The notes under the pieces are model-generated. The model was not told the origin of the DNA, did no database searches, and worked only from the letters and a program-made list of their open reading frames with translations. The position numbers and the translations under genes were made by a program. From Pontiellaceae bacterium (GTDB lineage Bacteria > Verrucomicrobiota > Kiritimatiellia > Kiritimatiellales > Tichowtungiaceae), in contig JAOZMR010000109.1 of NCBI GenBank assembly GCA_029934215.1, positions 1 to 8,677 of the forward strand: DNA of 8,677 nt, in the 5' to 3' direction. Shown here piece by piece: positions 1 through 4,360 of the stretch (positions within the stretch are counted from its first letter, which is position 1; every line of letters begins with the position of its first letter).

Positions 1-18
1 GTCCGGTTTGATGAGGGG

Positions 19-40
19 GGAACCCGCTTCGGCGGGTTCC
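19..40. terminator. Perfect hairpin with UUCG loop, possible terminator
   Basis: A 9-bp perfect stem (GGAACCCGC with GCGGGTTCC) closes on TTCG, giving the very stable C(UUCG)G tetraloop if transcribed rightward. The 3' side reads TCCTCTACTCT, so the U tract is poor. It could end a rightward gene lying left of the window, or act for the leftward 195-residue gene whose stop is about 110 nt away; read that way the loop is CGAA. The stem is certain. The terminator role is inferred. Confidence 0.5.
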
Positions 41-49
41 TCTACTCTA

Positions 50-120
50 CCGTTCATCTGCGGATTAAGTTTTCCAATGTTCGGAACCATTCGCGTTCAT
101 TCGCGCAATTCGCGGTTAAA
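50..120. repeat. Composite intergenic repeat A (phased heptamers plus palindrome)
   Basis: The order is one ATCTGCG unit (56-62) running into GGATTAA, then the palindrome TTCCAATGTTCGGAA (72-86), then three ATTCGCG units starting at 89, 99 and 108, ending in GGTTAAA. The heptamers are spaced 10 and 9 bp, about one helical turn. The same module order recurs at 809-900. No coding role is seen. From memory, strings like these occur between genes in many unrelated environmental bacteria without a known function. Confidence 0.8.
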
Positions 121-149
121 CTCTGGGTTGTGTTGCCTTTTCTTAATGC

Positions 150-737
150 TTAGATTTGCTCAAAAAAGGATTCCTGTTCAATGTGCGGAACGTATTTTTT
201 TAAGAGAGCGATCAGCGCGCCGTCCTCAAGAAAAAGCCAGTCGTTTTCCCCGCCGATCCAGCACATGCGCGATGCGGTAAAGGTTCGATTCTTTTTGTCA
301 GAAAGCTCCAGTTTTAGCACGGGTTCGAAATAGAGCTGTTTTTCAAGAATGGCTTGAGTGTTTCTGAGGTTTTGACCAAAGCTTGTCGCATATTTGATCA
401 TTTCCTGAATGGAGTCGGTGCTTGCGGAGTGGAGAAGGATTGTTTTCTTTTTCACCTCCACAATGATGCGAGCGTTTTTCTTTGCCAGCTTTTGGGCAAG
501 CTCCTTTGCGATTTCAACTTCGGTCAGCAAAAAGTCGCTCTTTATCTTTTTTCGGCACGACACTTGCCCGTTGGGTGTTTCGGCGAGCTCATGCGTGTCT
601 GGGATTGCATCCAAGTCATCCTTCGACTTTTTTTGAGAGCAGACAATTCGAACGCCGCGTTTTCCGGTGACTTCGCGGAAGTAATACAGGGTTCCTTTTC
701 GATTCGTGTAGGTCAGTTTTTTATTTGTGGTCATCAT
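150..737 (-). CDS. Uncharacterised 195-residue lysine-rich protein
   Basis: I cannot name a function. The N-terminal third (about residues 5-65, with KLTYTNRKGTLYYF and later PNGQVSCRKK) resembles a small recurrent family of hypothetical bacterial proteins opening with a KLTYTNRKG-like motif; this is from memory. The middle (about 65-110) is charged and likely helical, then beta-rich (ARIIVEVKKKTILL). The C-terminal half ends in a patch with WIGGENDW. There is no signal peptide or membrane segment, so it is probably cytoplasmic. The strong Shine-Dalgarno AAGGAG at 740-745 lies only 2 nt from the first ATG (735-737) but 5 nt from the second (732-734), so the second is the likelier start, giving 194 residues. 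It stops in TAA. The gene stands alone between composite repeats A and B. Its length, a good ribosome site and protein-like composition argue that it is real. Confidence 0.78.
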   Translation of the reverse strand: MMTTNKKLTYTNRKGTLYYFREVTGKRGVRIVCSQKKSKDDLDAIPDTHELAETPNGQVSCRKKIKSDFLLTEVEIAKELAQKLAKKNARIIVEVKKKTILLHSASTDSIQEMIKYATSFGQNLRNTQAILEKQLYFEPVLKLELSDKKNRTFTASRMCWIGGENDWLFLEDGALIALLKKYVPHIEQESFFEQI

Positions 738-739
738 TT

Positions 740-745
740 CTCCTT
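740..745 (-). promoter_or_regulatory. Ribosome binding site choosing the second ATG
   Basis: AAGGAG on the minus strand, followed by AA and two adjacent ATG codons. Spacing is 2 nt to the first and 5 nt to the second, favouring initiation at 732-734. Confidence 0.7.
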
Positions 746-770
746 ATTTCTAAATTGTTTTGTCCGCAAG

Positions 771-807
771 TTCCAACCCTTGGAACATTTTCTTCCAACC
801 TTTGGAA
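771..807. repeat. Two adjacent TTCCAA-N3-TTGGAA palindromes
   Basis: The exact copies are TTCCAACCCTTGGAA (771-785; one further G:C pair on each side makes 17 bp) and TTCCAACCTTTGGAA (793-807). They lie 22 bp apart start to start, about two helical turns, and 34 bp or more upstream of the 195-residue gene. They could act as an operator pair for that gene, or simply be two insertions of the dispersed repeat. No convincing -35/-10 pair could be assigned here. Confidence 0.85.
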
Positions 808-808
808 A

Positions 809-900
809 ATCTGCGTCTATCTGCGTTCATCTGCGGATTAAATCTTCCAATGTTCGGAACTTCGTTCCATTCGTGTGAATTCGTGTCCATTAGTGGTTAA
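809..900. repeat. Composite intergenic repeat B
   Basis: Three ATCTGCG units start at 809, 819 and 829 (exactly 10 bp apart) and end in GGATTAAA. Then comes the palindrome TTCCAATGTTCGGAA (845-859). Then ATTCGTG units start at 869 and 879, with ATTAGTG at 889, again 10 bp apart, ending in GGTTAA. This has the same architecture as 50-120. The last unit overlaps the stop codon (890-892) of the transposase gene, so this repeat supplies the end of that reading frame. Confidence 0.85.
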
Positions 901-1924
901 ACCTCTTTCTCTCAGAATCTGTTTCGCGCAGGAGACGATCGATCATTCCGCCGCGGGTCACATGCGGGAGCCATCGCTTTTCTGCCTGTTCGAGTACGAA
1001 GCGATTCCTTTGTTCCGCCGCCGCGAGGTCGCCATCGAGGTTGCGCATTTCCAAAATTAGGATGCGGTTTTCTTCGAGTGCCTCGCGGACGCCGGGCGCA
1101 AATGCGGCTCGCTCTAGCCCCCACGCCGGGCACCAGATGATCGGCTTTTTCAGCTCCAGCAACTTTGTGAAAATCTCTTTTTCCATGGGGGAGTGGAAGC
1201 CGCTCAAATAAACATCCGCGTTGGGGATGCTTGTCGGGGCGACATGCATGTCGCCCTTATGGGAGCAGAGGATTCCAAGCCTTGGAAGATTCCAGAGCGA
1301 AGGGTTGCCCATGCCGCGCAGGTCGTTTCCAAATTGTTGCACGCAGCGCCAGGGGTTCATTTGAATGTAGCGGCGAATGTTTTTTTCCGCCTCCGGCGTG
1401 CGCACAATCATTTCGTAGTAGTTGCGGTGCCAGATGCGCATCGCAGGGGCGAGGCGGGCAGGGGCGAGGCAGGCAGGGGCGAGGCAGGCAGGGGCGAGGC
1501 AGGCAGGGGCGAGGCAGGCCTCGCCCGTACTGCGCCGCCGCAATTCTCGCGATACGGCGGATTTGAAGCCGCCAATGATATCGCCCAAGCGTAAGTGGCC
1601 TCCTTCCATCCGAATTAAGGCATGAAAATGGTCGGGCATAATGACGGCCTCTTCCCATTTCATAAAGGGTGCCTTTTCCGCCGTGATGCGCATGCGTTCT
1701 TCAATCAGCTCTCGTTCGGGCGAGACCTGCCTCGCCCCAGATTCACCAAAGGGCTTCCCTTTCGCCGCCTGAATAAATTCCCGATGCGCGCACAGCGTCA
1801 CAAAATATAAACCGCCTCCGGCGTAATCGTGGCTCTTCAGCCGAATCGACCGACGCCCCGCCGGGCGTGGCTTCGGCGAAGACGGATTGCGACTCTCTGG
1901 GTTGTATTGGCTTTTGTTCATCAT
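890..1924 (-). CDS. REP-associated tyrosine transposase (RAYT, IS200-like HUH) fused to a DprA/SLOG-like domain
   Basis: A 344-residue protein. The N-terminal part (about 25-210) is a Y1 transposase of the RAYT type: an opening strand GGLYFVTLCAHR (37-48), the metal-binding HUH motif MPDHFHALI (histidines 99 and 101), and the nucleophile region WHRNYYE (165-171, Tyr169/Tyr170). Such enzymes cut and join single-stranded DNA at short hairpins. Residues 137-161 are five tandem CLAPA/RLAPA units from a 15-bp DNA repeat, placed between the HUH motif and the catalytic tyrosine. The C-terminal part (about 212-332) has NLPRLGILCS, SGFHSPMEKE, PIIWCPAWGLE and AEQRNRF, resembling the Rossmann-like DprA/SLOG nucleotide-binding fold. 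Three 20-bp palindromes lie in frame. No Shine-Dalgarno is visible: a palindrome begins 2 nt before the ATG. ATG at 1919-1921 is an alternative start. The stop is TAA. The frame is intact, so the protein may be active. Confidence 0.9.
   Translation of the reverse strand: MMNKSQYNPESRNPSSPKPRPAGRRSIRLKSHDYAGGGLYFVTLCAHREFIQAAKGKPFGESGARQVSPERELIEERMRITAEKAPFMKWEEAVIMPDHFHALIRMEGGHLRLGDIIGGFKSAVSRELRRRSTGEACLAPACLAPACLAPACLAPARLAPAMRIWHRNYYEMIVRTPEAEKNIRRYIQMNPWRCVQQFGNDLRGMGNPSLWNLPRLGILCSHKGDMHVAPTSIPNADVYLSGFHSPMEKEIFTKLLELKKPIIWCPAWGLERAAFAPGVREALEENRILILEMRNLDGDLAAAEQRNRFVLEQAEKRWLPHVTRGGMIDRLLRETDSERKRFNH
1237..1256. repeat. 20-bp palindrome GGGCGA-N8-TCGCCC inside the transposase gene (copy 3)
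   Basis: GGGCGACATGCATGTCGCCC is a perfect 20-bp palindrome. On the minus strand it is read as GDMHVAP (residues 224-230), between LCSHK and the SGFHSP motif of the SLOG-like domain, where a short extra loop would be tolerated. It shares GGGCGA/TCGCCC ends and exact length with copies at 1507 and 1718, but its eight core bases differ. Confidence 0.85.
1273..1287. repeat. TTCCAA-N3-TTGGAA palindrome inside the transposase gene
   Basis: TTCCAAGCCTTGGAA is an exact member of the dispersed 15-bp family. It is translated as part of NLPRLGIL at the start of the SLOG-like domain. Confidence 0.8.
1444..1518. repeat. 15-bp minisatellite, five tandem units
   Basis: Five tandem copies of CAGGGGCGAGGCAGG, four identical and one with a single change (1444-1458). 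A 15-bp unit keeps the frame and yields pentapeptides CLAPA (x4) and RLAPA. Each unit contains GGGCGAGGCAG, the left arm of the palindrome at 1507-1526, so the array probably grew by slippage from that element. Copy number can change without breaking the frame. Confidence 0.95.
1507..1526. repeat. 20-bp palindrome GGGCGA-N8-TCGCCC (copy 2)
   Basis: GGGCGAGGCAGGCCTCGCCC has 9-bp arms (GGGCGAGGC with GCCTCGCCC) around AG. It overlaps the last unit of the minisatellite and is read as GEACLAP in the transposase, in the same codon phase as copy 3. Confidence 0.8.
1718..1737. repeat. 20-bp palindrome GGGCGA-N8-TCGCCC (copy 1)
   Basis: GGGCGAGACCTGCCTCGCCC has 7-bp arms (GGGCGAG with CTCGCCC) and a 6-nt loop. 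It is read as part of SGARQVSPE (residues 62-70), in a different codon phase from the other two copies. It lies in the stretch between the first RAYT strand and the helix before the HUH motif, a place that can probably accept extra residues. Confidence 0.75.
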
Positions 1925-1926
1925 TT

Positions 1927-2001
1927 TTCCAATGTTCGGAACTTTTCCTTTTGTGGTTTTTTGTGCTTTTTGTGGCTAAAATCTCTTCCGTGTTTTTCGT
2001 G
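1927..2001. repeat. Composite intergenic repeat C, abutting the transposase start codon
   Basis: TTCCAATGTTCGGAA (1927-1941) is followed by three TTTTGTG units starting at 1949, 1959 and 1968 and ending in GGCTAAAA, then two weaker CGTG-ending units (1986-2001). The palindrome lies 2 nt upstream of the transposase ATG (1922-1924), where a Shine-Dalgarno would be expected. In mRNA its stem could hide the start codon region. The same 18 bases (TTCCAATGTTCGGAACTT) occur at 845-862 beyond the stop. Confidence 0.8.
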
Positions 2002-2011
2002 GCTGATTGCT

Positions 2012-2039
2012 GTCCTCTGATCTCCGTCCTCTGTCCTCC
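2012..2039. repeat. 14-bp imperfect tandem duplication
   Basis: GTCCTCTGATCTCC (2012-2025) is followed directly by GTCCTCTGTCCTCC (2026-2039), immediately beyond the hsdM stop codon. With repeat C it fills the gap between hsdM and the transposase gene. No terminator hairpin is seen there. Confidence 0.7.
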
Positions 2040-2041
2040 GG

Positions 2042-3544
2042 TCAGAACCCCAGCTCTTCCAAATACCCATCCATCTTCGTCCGCACCCCCGCCAGTTCGT
2101 TTTCCAACCCTTGGATCTTTTCCTGAACGGCGGGAATATCCACTTCCGGCTCCGGCTCAAACGTGTCCACGTAGCGCGGAATATTCAGGTTGAAATCATT
2201 TTCCTCGATTTCATCGAAGGTGGCGGAATAGCTGTATTTTTCAATTACCTCACGCTTCTGGAACGTCTCGACAATTTTGTCCATGTGCTTCGGTTTCAAA
2301 ACATTCTGATTGGTTCCCTGTTCAAATTCGCGGGAGGCATCAATAAAGAAGACATTCTCTTTACCGTTCGGCTTGCGCGCCTTGTCGAAGATCAGCAGAG
2401 CTGCCGGGATTCCCGCTCCGTAGAACAGGTTGGCGGGCAGACCGACCACGCCCGCTAGCAGGTTTTCTTCGATCACTGCTTTACGGATTTTTCCTTCGGC
2501 GGCTCCACGGAAGAGCACTCCGTGCGGAACCACCACGCCGACGCGGCCTTTGCCTTCCACCGCGGTGGCGAGCATGTGCATGATAAATGCCCAGTCGCCT
2601 TTGCTCTTTGGCGGGATGCCCCTTGAAAATCGTTCAAAGCGGTCGCCCGCCGCCATTTCCTGCCCCCATTTATCGAGCGAGAAGGGCGGGTTGGCGATTA
2701 CCACATCAAACTTGAGCAGGCTGTCGCCTTCCAACAACTGCGGTTCGCGGATGGTGTCTTCCCACTCAATGCGGGCAGAGTCCACTTCGTGCAAAAACAT
2801 ATTCATTTTGCACAGAGCCCAGGTCGCCCCGTTCATTTCCTGTCCGTAGAGCGAAAAGTCGCGGCTTCCAACCTGTTTGGAGGCTTTGATCAGTAGCGAT
2901 CCCGAGCCACATGTAGGATCGCAAATGCGATTATTTTTTTCCGGCGCCACCAGACGCGCCAGTGTTTCGGACACTTCGGAGGGAGTGTAGAATTCTCCCG
3001 CTTTCTTGCCAGCCTGCGATGCGAATTTTGCAATCAGGAACTCGTACACATCGCCAATCACATCCAGATGACCGACACGCTCCTGTCGAAGGTCGAGCTT
3101 CGGGTTGTTGAAATCGTCGAGCAGGTTTTTGAGCCGTTCGTTGCGCTGACGCGGTTTGCCGAGGTTGTGCTCGCTGTTAAAGTCGATATTGCGGAACACG
3201 TTGTGTAGCTTGGCTTTGTTGGCATCTTCAATCTTTTCGAGCACCGTGTTAATCGTCTGCCCGATCTCGGGGTCGTTGCGCTTTCCGTAGAGATACTCAA
3301 ACGTGCAATCCTCAGGAATTGAAAAGCGTTCGTTGTTCATTGCCCGTTCAATGCGCATCGTATTGCCGTTGTACTGTTTTTCGTACTCGGCGATTTTCGA
3401 TTTGCGCACATCGCTCAGGTATTTCACAAACAGCATCGTCAGGATATAATCCTTATACGTGCTCGGTTCAATTGTTCCTCTAAATGTGTCGCAGGCGCTC
3501 CACACCACGTTGTAGATATCGTTTTTAATTTGCTGGTCACTCAT
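2042..3544 (-). CDS. hsdM: Type I restriction-modification DNA methyltransferase subunit (HsdM)
   Basis: Transfers a methyl group from S-adenosylmethionine to N6 of adenine within the sequence chosen by the HsdS subunit. At 500 residues it has normal family length. Visible parts: the N-terminal HsdM helical domain (about 5-150), motif X GEFYTPSEV (183-191), the AdoMet-binding motif I DPTCGSGSLL (209-218), the catalytic motif IV NPPF (285-288), and a C-terminal coiled segment (about 465-495) expected to meet HsdS. All key residues look intact. A good Shine-Dalgarno AAGGAG (3552-3557) lies 7 nt before the ATG and inside the end of hsdS. The start overlaps the hsdS stop as ATGA, indicating translational coupling. 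With hsdS broken and no hsdR here, it is probably an orphan subunit as sequenced, unless another HsdS is encoded elsewhere. The stop is TGA. Confidence 0.97.
   Translation of the reverse strand: MSDQQIKNDIYNVVWSACDTFRGTIEPSTYKDYILTMLFVKYLSDVRKSKIAEYEKQYNGNTMRIERAMNNERFSIPEDCTFEYLYGKRNDPEIGQTINTVLEKIEDANKAKLHNVFRNIDFNSEHNLGKPRQRNERLKNLLDDFNNPKLDLRQERVGHLDVIGDVYEFLIAKFASQAGKKAGEFYTPSEVSETLARLVAPEKNNRICDPTCGSGSLLIKASKQVGSRDFSLYGQEMNGATWALCKMNMFLHEVDSARIEWEDTIREPQLLEGDSLLKFDVVIANPPFSLDKWGQEMAAGDRFERFSRGIPPKSKGDWAFIMHMLATAVEGKGRVGVVVPHGVLFRGAAEGKIRKAVIEENLLAGVVGLPANLFYGAGIPAALLIFDKARKPNGKENVFFIDASREFEQGTNQNVLKPKHMDKIVETFQKREVIEKYSYSATFDEIEENDFNLNIPRYVDTFEPEPEVDIPAVQEKIQGLENELAGVRTKMDGYLEELGF
2102..2116. 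repeat. Degenerate TTCCAA-N3-TTGGA palindrome in hsdM
   Basis: TTCCAACCCTTGGAT differs from the family consensus at the last base. It is translated as IQGLE in the C-terminal coiled region of HsdM, so it could be chance codon use rather than a true copy. Confidence 0.4.
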
Positions 3545-3551
3545 TGGTTTT

Positions 3552-3557
3552 CTCCTT
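3552..3557 (-). promoter_or_regulatory. hsdM ribosome binding site inside the hsdS end
   Basis: AAGGAG on the minus strand, 7 nt before the hsdM ATG and within the last codons of hsdS. It allows hsdM to be translated even when hsdS translation stops early. Confidence 0.8.
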
Positions 3558-3686
3558 CCATCAATTTCTTGCAGATGCCTTCGGTTAGGGACTGCTTCTG
3601 TTTCGCTAATTCGGTCATCAAATTTTGTTCCTGCGCTTCAAGCGCCAGCAGGTCGCCGATCCGTTTCTGGATTTGGAGCGGGGGCA

Positions 3687-3694
3687 GGGGGGGG
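3687..3694. other. G8 homopolymer at the hsdS frameshift
   Basis: Eight consecutive G (C8 in the coding strand) fall exactly where hsdS changes frame. Seven would restore the frame to the hsdM overlap. Tracts of this length and position are typical of slipped-strand phase variation, and are also typical sites of read errors. Confidence 0.9.
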
Positions 3695-4176
3695 TTGCAC
3701 TTTTTCCAGTTCGCTTCGTCGGATCACAGGCATCGCCACTCCAGCTCCAGACGCGATATGTAGTTTCTCGAAAACTTCACGATGTCCGAGCACCCACGCC
3801 AGATAGTCCGGCAGAATGCGTTCCGTATCTGGCCGCAGAATAAAAAACATGCCGCCCGCCACGGTCGGCCCAGTCAGACCGCGAACGGTACAGACAAAAG
3901 GGGCGGAGCCTTTCCCCATAAACAGCACGTCGCCTTCTTTCAAAAGTTGTTTTGTCGGATCGCGCTCTGGGTTGAACCGGAGCGCGCCTTCCGTTGCAAC
4001 TCCGCTTCGATCGGGACGAATGTCCTTAATTTGAATCAGCGTTACGTTTCCGTTTTTGTCGCCTTTCGGCTTGGAGCGAAACTAGTAGCCGAGTTGGATT
4101 TGGACTAGGTTTCGGATGGTTTCTTTTTGGGCCATTTCTGAAATTTCTAATTACGGTTTGTTCGTTACTGTTGCTG

Positions 4177-4206
4177 GTTATTTCAAACTCCCTCTTGACC
4201 GTCAAG
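4177..4206 (-). promoter_or_regulatory. Candidate promoter of hsdSM with a palindrome over the -35 box
   Basis: On the minus strand TTGACG (4200-4205, 5 of 6 to consensus), a 17-nt spacer and AATAAC (4177-4182, 4 of 6) form a sigma-70-like promoter. It would start transcription near 4170, about 35 nt before the hsdS ATG. The -35 box lies within a 13-bp perfect palindrome CTTGACCGTCAAG (4194-4206), a possible operator. GGTTTGTTC also occurs as a direct repeat at 4155-4163 and 4206-4214, on either side. All of this is inferred from sequence only. Confidence 0.45.
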
Positions 4207-4267
4207 GTTTGTTCTGTAGCTTCTGTGGCAGTAGACAACAAACCGTTGGAAGATTTGAGACAAAAGT

Positions 4268-4282
4268 TTCCGAACCTTGGAA
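4268..4282. repeat. TTCCGA-N3-TTGGAA palindrome between ycaO and hsdS
   Basis: TTCCGAACCTTGGAA is the reverse-complement form of the TTCCAANGTTCGGAA variant found at 72, 845 and 1927. With flanks it extends as GTTTCC...GGAAAC (4266-4284). It lies in the 225-nt gap 4136-4360, which otherwise holds the hsd promoter candidate and an A9 run (4311-4319). No clear ycaO terminator is visible. Confidence 0.75.
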
Positions 4283-4360
4283 ACAGCCATCGGTGCAGGC
4301 TGTGGCGGTCAAAAAAAAACAGACGAAATGCATAGTGAGAAAGAAATCTGCGGCCTTTTT

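Larger units (their letters stand above)
3541..4135 (-). pseudogene. hsdS: Broken single-domain type I specificity subunit (HsdS)
   Basis: HsdS chooses the DNA target of HsdM. From ATG 4133-4135 the frame reads MAQKETIRNLVQIQLGY, meets TAG at 4082-4084 (codon 18), then continues FRSKPKGDKNGNVTLIQIKDI in typical HsdS style. It continues as a target-recognition domain with EGDVLFMGKGS, ILPDYLAWVL and GVAMPVIRRSELE. At the C8 tract (G8 at 3687-3694) the frame shifts. Skipping one base gives PPLPPLQIQKRIGDLL, the usual PLPPLxxQ link to the spacer helix, and runs to TGA at 3541-3543 overlapping the hsdM ATG. The span of 595 nt equals 198 codons plus one base, as expected for a single insertion. 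The restored protein would have 197 residues, so one recognition domain rather than the usual two. A TTG at 3941-3943 opens a 101-codon fragment that is unlikely to function. The lesions could be true decay, phase variation or sequencing error. Confidence 0.85.

Noticed and set aside
354..878. 174-codon plus-strand frame opposite the 195-residue gene
   Set aside because: It is antisense to a better-supported gene with a good ribosome site, runs through the intergenic repeats and has no recognisable motif.
809..900. Possible CRISPR array because of regular short repeats
   Set aside because: Units are 7 bp at about 10-bp spacing with almost no spacer, and no cas genes are present. Not CRISPR.
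1193..1594. Long plus-strand frames opposite the transposase with Gly/Arg/Glu-rich repeats
   Set aside because: Shadows created by the GC-rich 15-bp minisatellite on the other strand. No protein family features.
4300..4360. Terminator for ycaO using the T9 run on the minus strand (4311-4319)
   Set aside because: No stable GC-rich stem directly precedes the run, so an intrinsic terminator cannot be supported.
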